Source: an uncultured Clostridia bacterium (GTDB taxonomy: Bacteria; Bacillota; Clostridia; UMGS1883). From it: a DNA stretch of 64,000 nt. Shown here piece after piece: positions 7,655-17,300 of the stretch (position 1 is the stretch's first letter; each line of letters opens with the position of its first letter). Under the pieces are notes generated by a model. The model had not been told where the DNA came from. It did not search any database and worked only from the letters and a program-made list of their open reading frames with translations. The stretch lies in contig CANRCD010000004.1 of the NCBI GenBank assembly GCA_947629005.1, positions 1 through 64,000 of the forward strand, in the 5' to 3' direction. A program made the translations under genes and the position numbers.

Positions 7655-10180
7655 ATGCAGAGAAATAACAGACCACCGCGCCGCGTAAAGCGGCCAGTTT
7701 CGGGCTCAAGTCCGGTGCGCCGCAGGGGCTCGGGGCTCGGCCTCGGTGGGCCGGTGGGCCGCGGAAGGCCGCAGGATATGCCTCCGTCCATGGGCGGGGG
7801 AGAAACTCCGCAGCAACTGTCCGAGGACGGACGCGGTCTGCTTGACGGCGGCATGGGCAATTTTGGAAACACCGGCGGCATGGGCGGCGGGATGCTGCCC
7901 CAAGCGCTTTTGAGCCTGCTTGGCGGCTTTATGAGTCAGAGCGGCTCGCCGCAGGGGCAGGGCGTCCCGAGGCGCGGAGGCTGCGGCTGCCTGCTGATTG
8001 CCGTCGTTTTGATAGGCGCCGTTGTGCTGTTTTCTACGGTGGGCGGGCTCGGCGGACTTGGCGGGCTTATGGGCGGCTACGGCATAGATTCCGAACATAC
8101 GCTCTACAGCCAGTACGGAGATATGCTCGACCTTGCGGGCGGATACGTGAACACATCCTCTGCGTCTGTGGACGCGGCCTACGGCGGGCAGCAGTTAAAC
8201 CTCACCTCCGCGCCCAAGCGCACGGTGATAAAGGGCGGCGGGGCCGACGCGGTGACCGTGATGGTATATATGTGCGGCGCCGACCTTGAGGCAAAGAGCG
8301 GAGCGGCAACGGCCGACCTTCAGGAAATGCTTCAGGCCCGCCTGTCGGACAAGGTAAACGTCCTTATCGAGACGGGCGGCGCGTCTCAGTGGCGCAACAA
8401 TATAGTCAGCGCAGATACGAACCAGATATACCGCCTGTCCTCGCGCGGGCTTGATTGCGCCGTGCCGAGCCTCGGCTCTAAGCCGATGACCGACCCCGAC
8501 ACTCTCAGCGAGTTTATCCGCTGGTGCAAGGGCAGCTATCCCGCCGACCGTTACGAGCTCATTCTCTGGGACCACGGCGGCGGCTCAACAGGCGGCTACG
8601 GTTATGATATGAAGTACCCGAGCGCGGGCTCCATGACGCTCGATAAGCTTAACGAGGCCCTTAAGGACGGTGGCTGCGCCTTTGATTTCATCGGCTTTGA
8701 CGCCTGCCTCATGGCGACGCTCGAAACCGGCCTAACCCTTGAAAAATACGGCGATTACATGATAGCTTCCGAGGAGACTGAGCCCGGCAGCGGCTGGTAC
8801 TATACCGATTGGCTGAACGCGCTTTCGCAGAACTCCTCGCTCAGCACGCCGGAGCTTGGCAAGCTCGTTGCCGACAGCTTTATAGAGAGAACTCCAAGCG
8901 GGCAGACCACCCTTTCGGTGCTCGACCTTTCGCAGCTCAAGTCGGCCTCCGCTGGAAGGCTGGCGGACTTTGCCGGCAGCGTTTCCGAGATGATAAAGGG
9001 CGGAGACTACGCCGCCGTTTCCAATGCGAGAAGCGGCGTGCGCGAGTTCGCCCGCTCCACCCACATAGATCAGGTAGACCTCATCGACCTTGCCGAAAGG
9101 ATAGGCACAAACGAGGCCGAAGCCCTTGCCAAAGCGCTTGAGACGGCTGTGGTATATAACCGCACGGGGCGCGGCATGGGCAATTCGAGGGGCATTTCGG
9201 TCTATTTCCCATACGCGAACCCCCCCAAGGTTGGCGCCATGCTTTCCACCTATGACAAAATTGATATGGACGAGGAATACGGCGAGTGTATCCGCGCCTT
9301 TGCCAGCCTCCAGCTCGGCGGCCAGATGACGGCGGGCGGCTCGGGAGCCTCGCTCACGTCGCTCCTTGGCCAGCTCATGGGCGAGGGGGCGCAGTTTCAG
9401 CAGCCCACCGGCACGGGGGCCATAGGCAGCCTGCTCTCGTCGCTGCTCGACGGCGGCGACCTCAGTATGCTCTCCGGCTTTGAGGCCGGAAGCGACACAA
9501 GCTGGCTTGACGGCAGAATGATAGAGGATAACGCCTCTTATTACGCGAAAAACATGATAAACCCCGAGGATTTGACCTTCACCGAAAACCGCGGCGGCGA
9601 CAAGGTCCTGCGCCTTAAGGAGAGCCAGTGGGACCTTGTGCGCAGCGCGGAGCTCAGTGTGTTTATCGACGACGGCGAGGGCTATATTGACCTCGGGCTT
9701 GATAACTCCGTCAGCTTTGACGACGACGGCAACCTTCTCGCCGACTGGGACGGCGCTTGGATTTCCATCGACGGTCGGCCCGTCAGCTACTATCTCGTCT
9801 CCGCCGATTCGCACGAGGACGGCGGTTATACCATCAGGGGCCGCGTACCCGCCATGCTGAACGGAGAGCTTGTTGACCTTATGCTTGAATTCACCGAGGA
9901 CGACCCGTACGGCAAAGTTCTCGGCGCGCAGCCGAACTACGGCGATGAGACCGATACCGTGGCGAAGGGGCTGATTGAACTTTGTGACGGCGATAAAATA
10001 GACTTTGTATGCGACTACTACACCTATGAAGGCGAGTATAACGACAGTTACTTCCTCGGCGAGCCGCTCATTGTGAGCGGAGAGCCCGAGATAGGCACAA
10101 TTTCCGTCGAAGGCGAGGGCACGGCCCTTCTGCGCTTGACGGATATCTACAACAACACTTACTGGACGCCGGCGGTTTAG
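7655..10180 (+). CDS. membrane-anchored clostripain-like cysteine peptidase, family C11 (841 aa)
   Basis: A large C11-type protease. Residues 1-110 are a basic, Gly/Pro/Met-rich low-complexity cytoplasmic tail. Residues 112-130 form one membrane segment (CLLIAVVLIGAVVLF), so the rest is extracellular. The peptidase domain starts at VTVMVYMCGADLEAKSG (about 200). It has the catalytic dyad His307 (LWDHGGGS) and Cys351 (GFDACLM), with the S1 environment ASEETEPGSGW. The C-terminal 250 residues have no domain I can name. C11 enzymes cleave after basic residues. SD GGGAGG precedes the ATG. It is 30 bp upstream of the aldo-keto reductase pair. The Gly-rich tail could mediate self-assembly, but that is inference. 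Confidence 0.88.
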   Translation: MQRNNRPPRRVKRPVSGSSPVRRRGSGLGLGGPVGRGRPQDMPPSMGGGETPQQLSEDGRGLLDGGMGNFGNTGGMGGGMLPQALLSLLGGFMSQSGSPQGQGVPRRGGCGCLLIAVVLIGAVVLFSTVGGLGGLGGLMGGYGIDSEHTLYSQYGDMLDLAGGYVNTSSASVDAAYGGQQLNLTSAPKRTVIKGGGADAVTVMVYMCGADLEAKSGAATADLQEMLQARLSDKVNVLIETGGASQWRNNIVSADTNQIYRLSSRGLDCAVPSLGSKPMTDPDTLSEFIRWCKGSYPADRYELILWDHGGGSTGGYGYDMKYPSAGSMTLDKLNEALKDGGCAFDFIGFDACLMATLETGLTLEKYGDYMIASEETEPGSGWYYTDWLNALSQNSSLSTPELGKLVADSFIERTPSGQTTLSVLDLSQLKSASAGRLADFAGSVSEMIKGGDYAAVSNARSGVREFARSTHIDQVDLIDLAERIGTNEAEALAKALETAVVYNRTGRGMGNSRGISVYFPYANPPKVGAMLSTYDKIDMDEEYGECIRAFASLQLGGQMTAGGSGASLTSLLGQLMGEGAQFQQPTGTGAIGSLLSSLLDGGDLSMLSGFEAGSDTSWLDGRMIEDNASYYAKNMINPEDLTFTENRGGDKVLRLKESQWDLVRSAELSVFIDDGEGYIDLGLDNSVSFDDDGNLLADWDGAWISIDGRPVSYYLVSADSHEDGGYTIRGRVPAMLNGELVDLMLEFTEDDPYGKVLGAQPNYGDETDTVAKGLIELCDGDKIDFVCDYYTYEGEYNDSYFLGEPLIVSGEPEIGTISVEGEGTALLRLTDIYNNTYWTPAV

Positions 10181-10210
10181 GTCGGCGATTAGGCAATTGA
10201 AGGAGGAAAA

Positions 10211-11389
10211 ATGCAGTACAGACGCGGTGAAAAAAACGGCGACAGCCTTTCAGCGCTGGGCTTCGGCTGTATGCGCTTCCCGAGGAAGGGCGGCGCCATT
10301 GATCGGGAGGCGGTCGAGCGGCTCATCGTCCGCGCGGCGGAGGCCGGAGTGAACTACTTCGACACGGCCTATATCTACCCCGGCAGCGAGGAGGCGCTCG
10401 GCGCCGTCCTCAGCAAAAACGGCCTGCGCGAGAAGGTTATGATAGCGACTAAGCTCCCCCACTATCTGATAAAAAACGTGGCCGGCGCGGAAAAATGCTT
10501 CCGCCAGCAGCTCTCCCGCCTCAAGACCGATTATGTGGACTACTACCTCATGCACATGCTCCCCGACGTGACCGTCTGGGAAAGGCTCAAAGCCATGGGT
10601 ATTGTGGAGTGGCTTGAAGAAAAGAAGCGAAGCGGCGAAATAAAACGCGTGGGCTTTTCCTACCATGGCGACAGCGGACGGTTTATCGAGCTTCTGGACG
10701 CCTACGGCTGGGACTTCTGCCAAATTCAGTATAACTATCTCGACGAAAACAGCCAAGCCGGCAGGCGCGGCCTCATGGCCGCCGCCGAAAGGGGCCTGCC
10801 CGTAATAATAATGGAGCCGCTGCGCGGAGGACGGCTGGCCGCGGGCCTGCCCGAAAAGGCCCGCGAGGCGTTCGCCTCGGCCGAACCGAAGCGCAGCCCC
10901 GCCGAGTGGGCGCTGCGCTGGCTGTGGAACCAGCCGCAGGTCACGGTGGTACTTTCGGGCATGAACTCCATGGAAATGCTCGAGGAAAACATCGCCGCCG
11001 CCTGCTCCGCGCGGGCAGGCGAGCTTGAAGGAAAGGAACGGCTTTTTGCGGACGCCGTCGCGGCCATTAACGAAAAGATTAAGGTGCCCTGCACCGGCTG
11101 CGCCTACTGTATGCCCTGCCCGAGGGGCGTGGATATCCCCGGCTGTTTCCGCTGCCTGAACGTGAAAAGTCAGGACGGAGCCTTTGCGGGGCTTAGGGAG
11201 TACTTCATGTGTACTACGATAAAGCGAAAAAAGAGCAACGCCTCGCTCTGCGTGAAGTGCGGCAAATGCGAGGCCCATTGCCCGCAGGGCATAGCCATAA
11301 GAAACGAGCTCGACAGCGTCAGAAAAGAGCTCGAGACCCCGCTCTACAGGGCGGCGGCCAAATTTGTGAAATTATTTGCTAAGCTGTAA
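10211..11389 (+). CDS. aldo/keto reductase with C-terminal [4Fe-4S] ferredoxin domain (392 aa)
   Basis: A TIM-barrel aldo-keto reductase fused to a ferredoxin-like tail. The AKR tetrad is visible: Asp and Tyr in NYFDTAYIYPGSEEA, Lys in IATKLPH and His in YLMHML. The C-terminus carries two cysteine clusters, CTGCAYCMPCPRGVD (about 296-310) and CVKCGKCEAHCPQG (about 345-360), enough for iron-sulfur binding. This AKR-ferredoxin class is typical of strict anaerobes; the substrate is unknown. SD GGAGG precedes the ATG. It lies 10 bp upstream of a paralogue of almost the same architecture, so the pair probably arose by tandem duplication. Confidence 0.92.
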   Translation: MQYRRGEKNGDSLSALGFGCMRFPRKGGAIDREAVERLIVRAAEAGVNYFDTAYIYPGSEEALGAVLSKNGLREKVMIATKLPHYLIKNVAGAEKCFRQQLSRLKTDYVDYYLMHMLPDVTVWERLKAMGIVEWLEEKKRSGEIKRVGFSYHGDSGRFIELLDAYGWDFCQIQYNYLDENSQAGRRGLMAAAERGLPVIIMEPLRGGRLAAGLPEKAREAFASAEPKRSPAEWALRWLWNQPQVTVVLSGMNSMEMLEENIAAACSARAGELEGKERLFADAVAAINEKIKVPCTGCAYCMPCPRGVDIPGCFRCLNVKSQDGAFAGLREYFMCTTIKRKKSNASLCVKCGKCEAHCPQGIAIRNELDSVRKELETPLYRAAAKFVKLFAKL

Positions 11390-11399
11390 GGAGGACGTT

Positions 11400-12524
11400 A
11401 TGGAAAAGTATTTCGGAGAAAGCACCCCCAAGCTGGGCTTCGGCCTTATGCGCCTGCCCAAAGACGCCGACGGCAAGATTGATATTGCCGAGACCTCAAA
11501 AATGGTGGATAAGTTCATGGACGCGGGACTGACGTATTTCGACACCGCCTTCGTTTACGACGGCGGGGATTCGGAGAAGGCCGCCAAGGCCGCCCTTGTC
11601 GACCGCTATCCGAGGGAGAGCTTTACACTTGCGACGAAGCTGTGCTCGTGGATGGCCAAGGGCGTGGACGACGCGAAAAATCAGTTTTACACCAGTCTCG
11701 AACGCACCGGCGCGGGCTATTTCGACTACTACCTGCTGCACGCGCTTCAAGCGGGCAACTACAAGCAGTACGACGAATATAAAATTTGGGATTTTGTCAG
11801 GGAGCAGAAGGCCAAGGGGCTGATAAAGCATTGGGGCTTTTCGTTCCACGCCTCGCCCGAGATACTGGACGAGATACTCACCGCCCATCCGGACGCGGAG
11901 TTCGTCCAGCTTCAGCTCAACTATGCCGATTGGGAAAATCCCGACGTAGCCGCCCGCGCCAACTACGAGGTAGCTCGCCGTCACGGCAAGTCCATTGTGG
12001 TAATGGAACCCGTCAAGGGCGGCGCTCTGGCAAACCCGCCCGAGGCTGTGCAGCGGATTCTTAAGGAAGCGAACCCCGACGTCTCCTTCGCCTCGTGGGC
12101 CATACGCTACGCCGCCTCGCTGGAAGGCATAATAACGGTGCTTTCGGGTATGAGCAGCATGGCGCAGATGGAGGATAATCTTTCGTACATGAAGGACTTC
12201 CGCCCGCTCGACGCGGAGGAGATGGCCGCCATAAGGAAGGCTCAGGAGGCCATAAACGGCGTAAAGTCGATTCCCTGCACCGCCTGCCGCTACTGTGTGG
12301 CCGGCTGCCCGATGGGCATACCCATCCCCGACATTTTTGCCGCCCGCAACCGTCAGCTTGTCTGGGGCCGGCTCGAGGGCGGGGCCGAGGACTACGCAAA
12401 GGCCGTCGCCGGCAAGAGTCCGGCCTCCGCCTGCGTGGAGTGCGGCCAGTGCGAAAGCGCCTGCCCGCAGCAGATAAAGGTTATCGAGCGGCTCAAGGAC
12501 TGCGCCGCCGCGTTCGGGGAATAA
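11400..12524 (+). CDS. aldo/keto reductase with C-terminal [4Fe-4S] ferredoxin domain, paralogue (374 aa)
   Basis: The second AKR-ferredoxin protein of the pair. Tetrad residues are seen in TYFDTAFVYDGGDSE (Asp, Tyr), LATKLCS (Lys) and YLLHALQ (His). Cysteine clusters CTACRYCVAGCPMGI and CVECGQCESACPQQI near the C-terminus replace those of its neighbour. The ATG at 11400 is chosen for the strong SD AAGGAGG seven bases upstream; an earlier in-frame ATG would overlap the previous gene. Sequence differs enough from the upstream copy that the two probably have different substrates. No electron-transfer partner is encoded nearby. Confidence 0.92.
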   Translation: MEKYFGESTPKLGFGLMRLPKDADGKIDIAETSKMVDKFMDAGLTYFDTAFVYDGGDSEKAAKAALVDRYPRESFTLATKLCSWMAKGVDDAKNQFYTSLERTGAGYFDYYLLHALQAGNYKQYDEYKIWDFVREQKAKGLIKHWGFSFHASPEILDEILTAHPDAEFVQLQLNYADWENPDVAARANYEVARRHGKSIVVMEPVKGGALANPPEAVQRILKEANPDVSFASWAIRYAASLEGIITVLSGMSSMAQMEDNLSYMKDFRPLDAEEMAAIRKAQEAINGVKSIPCTACRYCVAGCPMGIPIPDIFAARNRQLVWGRLEGGAEDYAKAVAGKSPASACVECGQCESACPQQIKVIERLKDCAAAFGE

Positions 12525-12579
12525 GTACATAAGGGGCGGCGGAGCGGGCCGCGTACCGCAGTTTCGGTTTTTCAAAACC

Positions 12580-12644
12580 AAAACAGAGTTCTCTTGGCCG
12601 CTCCTCCTTTTCCCCGCAAAATTGGCTTTGCCAATTTTGCGGGG
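12580..12644 (-). repeat. structured repeat copy C (hairpin + GGAAAAGGAGGAGC)
   Basis: A perfect 15-bp stem (12612-12626 with 12630-12644, AAA loop on the minus strand) is followed on the minus strand by GGAAAAGGAGGAGC (about 12613-12600). This is the arrangement seen in copies A and B. No T-run follows the stem, so a simple terminator is not a good explanation. It fills most of the 190-bp gap before the acyl-CoA ligase. Confidence 0.4.
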
Positions 12645-12713
12645 GGCCCGTATTACCGGTGATATTATAAAATAGAAATTTCATAATTTTTCAAAAAACG
12701 GAGGGAAGCCGAA

Positions 12714-14333
12714 TTGGAGGATTTCAAAAGCGTTTTCGAACGCGAATACACATGGATTGAGGGCTTTATGCGCAACGTGCGCCGTTTTGCGGACAAGCCC
12801 GCTGTTATCGACCCCGAATCGGGCCGCGAGTGGAGCTACGCCGCGCTGAACTGCGAGGTCAACGCTCTCGCCGCCGCGTTCCGCGAGGACGGAGTGGGCA
12901 AGGGGGACGTGGTGATGTATCAGCTGCTGAACTGTCCGGCCTTTGTGTTCGCGTATATCGCCACGCAAAAGCTCGGCGCGGTGAGCTGCCCGCAGAATTA
13001 CAGGCTCAGCGCGGGCGAAATAGCAATGAACATCGACGATTCCCGCCCGACGGTTTTCATGTTTGAAGCCGAGCGGGCCGACGTTATCCGCCTCGCGGTG
13101 GAGATGGCGCGCTTTAAGCCCAAACGCCTTGTCTGCGTAAACGGAGAGGCCGAGGGCGCCGTGAAGTACGAGGCATACGTCGCGGGGCGCGCGGCGGCGG
13201 AGCAAAGCGTCGAACACTCTATCTACGACGAGACCACCCGTCTTTACACCTCGGGTACCACCGGCCGCCAGAAGGGAGTGCCTCTTACAAGCATAAACGA
13301 GGTGCTTTCCGCTCATGACGTTATGATACATTTCCCCATGAACCACACCGATAAAACTATGAATACCACCCCGTGGTTCCACCGCGGGGGTCTGCATTGC
13401 GCGGGCCCCTGTCCGGCGCTATACGCCGGAGCCACGCTTTATATAATGCGGCGCTTCAATGCCGAAAAATGCCTTGAATACATTGAAAAATACGGCCTCA
13501 CCTTCGTTGTCGGGGTGCCCACGGTGCTGGAGGCGCTCTCCGACGCGCAGGACAGGGAGGGCCGCGACTTAAGCTCCCTTCGCGGCATAGTCACCATGGG
13601 CAGCGCCCTTGAGCGCGCCGCCTGTATACGCTACCAAAAAACGCTTACGCCGAACATCTTCAACGGCTACGGCACTACCGAAACCTTCTGGAACACCTTC
13701 CTGCGCCCGTTCGACCTGCCCGAGAATGCCGGCACCGCCGGCGGCTCCTGCGTGGACGACGAGGTGCGCGTGGTTCGTCTGCCCGAGGGCCGTAGGGCCG
13801 AGCCGGACGAGCTCGCCGCAATGGACGGCGCGGAGGTGGGCGAGGTCATCATAAAATCGCCAGCCAAGTCGCCCTACGCTTATTTCGCAAATGAGGCCGA
13901 GACCGAGGCTAAGTTCCACGACGGCTTCATCTATACCAACGACCTTGCCACGTGGGACGAAAACCGATACGTTACCATAGTCGGGCGAAAGGACGATATG
14001 ATAATTTCCTCCGGCGAGAACATCTACCCCGTTCAGGTAGAGGAGGTGCTGAATTCCCACCCCAAGGTGAAGGACTGCATCGTCACCTCCGCGCCCGACA
14101 GGACAAGGGGCGAGATAGTGACGGCTTACGTCGTGAAAAAGGACGAAACGCTTTCTCCCGAGGAGCTTGACGAGTTCTGCCGCGAAAGCCCGATGATAGC
14201 CAATTACAAGCGTCCGCGCTACTATCGCTTCGTCAGCGAGATACCGCTGAACCTTTCCGGCAAAAAGCTGCACTACAGGGCCAAGAAAATGGCGGCGGAG
14301 GATCTTAAGAACGGATTTTTATACAGAGTGTGA
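12714..14333 (+). CDS. acyl-CoA synthetase / AMP-dependent ligase (539 aa)
   Basis: An ANL-superfamily adenylating enzyme that activates a carboxylic acid with ATP and transfers it to CoA. Motifs are the P-loop TRLYTSGTTGRQKGVPLT (about 177-194), FNGYGTTETFW (A5), YTNDLATWDENRY (A7, hinge Asp), GRKDDMIISSGENIYPVQVE (A8) and the catalytic Lys in the C-terminal lid (LSGKKLHYRAKK). The acid substrate is unclear; fatty, aryl and 2-succinylbenzoate types share these motifs. The start is a TTG at 12714 with GGAGGG eight bases upstream; the first ATG would remove 18 residues. It is 20 bp upstream of the arabinofuranosidase gene. Confidence 0.9.
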   Translation: MEDFKSVFEREYTWIEGFMRNVRRFADKPAVIDPESGREWSYAALNCEVNALAAAFREDGVGKGDVVMYQLLNCPAFVFAYIATQKLGAVSCPQNYRLSAGEIAMNIDDSRPTVFMFEAERADVIRLAVEMARFKPKRLVCVNGEAEGAVKYEAYVAGRAAAEQSVEHSIYDETTRLYTSGTTGRQKGVPLTSINEVLSAHDVMIHFPMNHTDKTMNTTPWFHRGGLHCAGPCPALYAGATLYIMRRFNAEKCLEYIEKYGLTFVVGVPTVLEALSDAQDREGRDLSSLRGIVTMGSALERAACIRYQKTLTPNIFNGYGTTETFWNTFLRPFDLPENAGTAGGSCVDDEVRVVRLPEGRRAEPDELAAMDGAEVGEVIIKSPAKSPYAYFANEAETEAKFHDGFIYTNDLATWDENRYVTIVGRKDDMIISSGENIYPVQVEEVLNSHPKVKDCIVTSAPDRTRGEIVTAYVVKKDETLSPEELDEFCRESPMIANYKRPRYYRFVSEIPLNLSGKKLHYRAKKMAAEDLKNGFLYRV

Positions 14334-14352
14334 GTAAAAAAGGAGAATGAAA

Positions 14353-17300
14353 ATGAAAAGAGCTGTCTGCATGGCGTTGGCGCTGTGCCTCGCGTTCCCC
14401 GCGTTTTCATCGGCGACCGAGGAGACCGAGCCTTTGACCGAGATACTCATATTTGATGACGCGCCCTACCTTCTGGTGGGGGACAATCTTTACTTGAGCC
14501 CCGACTTCGGCGGACCGGAGGGCCGCGAGGCTCCGCAGTGGTATGTCGGCGTGAACGGCGGCACGGATTGGGACGGCAAGGCGCCCGACCCTAAGACCGA
14601 GGCGAATCTTGTCCCGCTTGAAAGCGTTGTCAAGGGGAGCGAGGGCGAGGCCAACGGCAAGCAGGCCTTTTACTATTCCACCGGCTCGGCCCTCGGCCCC
14701 ACCGGCAGCGATTATTTTCTTTGCGAATTCATTACCGACGCGCAGGGCTCCTACTGGAACGGCAGCAGGGCTCTGCTCGGCTACGTGCCCGTGGAGCCGA
14801 ATAAGACCTATTATTTCTCGTACTGCGTTTCCTCGTGGAGCAGCGTGGCCAATTCCTCGGTGCGCTACGGAGCGATAAACTCCGAAAACTACTGCGAAAA
14901 CGCCGCGAGCGGTAAAATAAAGTGGAGCGGCGAAGGCGGGGTGAACGTCGACCAGTACGGCGGCGAAAACATGACGCAAAAGGGCAGTTGGACGAAGAAA
15001 GAGGCAATAATAACGACCGGACCCGACGCGGACTACTTTTTCTTTAACCTTTACTGGCTCCAGGATACAAACTACGTGTGCGTGAACCGGTTTACCCTGC
15101 GCGAGGCCGAGCCCGCGTCCGTGGACGGCATAGAGACGCCGCAGCCCTCCCGCGTTTATGCCGGAGAGGCTCCGGCCCTGCCCTCGAGGCTTGCCGTGAA
15201 TTTCGCGGGCGGGTCCGCTTCGGCTTCGGCAGAACTCCCCGTAAAGTGGGGCCCCGCCGATACCTCTCGCGACGGTGAAATAATCGTCTCGGGCGAGGTA
15301 GCCGTGGGCGGCTCGGTATACCCCGTCGAGGCCTCCGTCACGGTCTACAGCGACAGCCTCAGCCCCGACTACACCATAACCAAGTCCCTGCGCGAGCGGG
15401 AAGGAGAGCTTGCGGCGGACATCGGCATAAGAACCGATAAAACCGGCGGCTTGCTCGCCGCGTTGGCGCTTTACGACGCTTCCGGCAGGCTTTCCGGCGT
15501 GGACGCCGCCTCTGCGGAGGGCGAAAGCGAGCTGACGCTTGCGCTGCCGCTCCCTATAGAGTACGGCTATACCGCCCGAGCCTTTGTGCTTGACAAAACA
15601 TCGCTGGCCCCGCTTTCCTCCGCGGAGAGCGAGGAGGTCAAAATAAAGGAGGGAGGACAGTTTATGTCCGTGTCAGACGTCGCCCTGCTTGACGGTATGT
15701 TCAAAACCGCCCGTGATAAAAATGAGGATTATCTGATGGCGATAAACCCTGACCGCCTGCTGGCTCCCTGCCTCGAATCGGTGGGAATGGAGCCGAAGGC
15801 GGAGCGTTACGGCGGCTGGGAATCTCAGGGCTGGGCAGGCTGGCCCGCGAATATGGGTATCAGCGGCCATTCGCTGGGCCATTGGCTCAGCGCGGTGAGT
15901 ACCGCCTGCGTTGAGTCGGAAAGATACGGCGCGGAGCTCCGCCGCCGCCTCGACTATGCCGTCGGCGAGCTGGCCCGTATTCAGCAAACCACCGGCAACG
16001 GCTATATCGGCGGCCTCAGCCCCGTACCCTTTGAGGAAGTATTTGCAGGAAACATCGGAGCGTCCGGAGGCTTCGATCTCAACGGAGCTTGGGTGCCGTG
16101 GTACAGCGTTCACAAAATATATCAGGGCCTTATCGACGCCTACTCCGTGGCCGGTAACGAGCAGGCCCTTGATGTGGTGAAAAAATTTGCCGACTGGGCC
16201 GTCGAGGGCACGAAAAACCTCTCCGACGAGCAAATGCAGCAGATGCTTGGCGTCGAGCACGGCGGCATGAACGACGTGTTTGCTCAGCTTTACGCCTTAA
16301 CCGGCAGGGAGGAATACCTCGCCGCCGCCGTCCGCTTCACTCATAACGCTATTCTTGGCCCGCTGGCCGCGAAGCGCGACGAGCTCTCCGGCAAGCACGC
16401 CAATACCCAGATACCCAAAATCATCGGCGCTGCCGCCATTTACGAGCAGGACGGCTCCCGCTCGGACTATAAGGCGGCCTCGGAGTTTTTCTGGGACAGG
16501 GTGGTCAATCACCGTTCCTTCGTAATCGGCGGCAACAGCAACGGTGAGCATTTTGAGAACGACGGCCTTGAGACCCTTAGCATCAAGGACGCCGAAACCT
16601 GCAACACCTTCAACATGATAAAGCTCACCGAGCATTTGTTCTCATGGGAGCATAAGGCCGAATATATGGACTATGTGGAAAATGCCCTGTATAACGATAT
16701 TCTCGGCTCGCAGGATCCCGAGACCGGCAACAAGATGTACTTCACCTCCATGCTGCCCGGCCATTTCAGAATTTACGGCACGCCCGAAAACTCGTGGTGG
16801 TGCTGTACCGGCAGCGGCATGGAAAACCCGGGCCGCTACGCCAAGTGTATCTACTATAAGGACAGGGACGAGCTCTATGTAAACCTTTATATCCCCTCGC
16901 AGGCCGTTTGGCGCGAGACCGGCCTCACGCTCCGCATGGAGACCGAGTTTCCCTACGGTGATACCGTTAAAATCAGGGTTGAAAAGGGCTCCGCGAACGC
17001 CGCGCTCCATTTCCGCACCCCAAGCTGGCTCGCCGGCGATATGGGCGTTAGCTTAAACGGAGAGGCCGTGGAGGCAGCGGCAGTTGACGGCTATGTTACG
17101 CTCCGCCGCGACTGGAACGAGGGCGACGAGATAGAGCTCACGCTGCCTATGGCTCTTTCGACCTACGTCTCCCGCGACGAAGAGAATAAGGTGGCCTTTA
17201 AGTACGGCCCCGCTGTGCTCGCGGCGTCGTTCGGCGAGGAGGCCGTCGGCCTTAACGTCAGGGACATGGATACCCGCGTGAGCGAGCTCAATCTCCCCGC

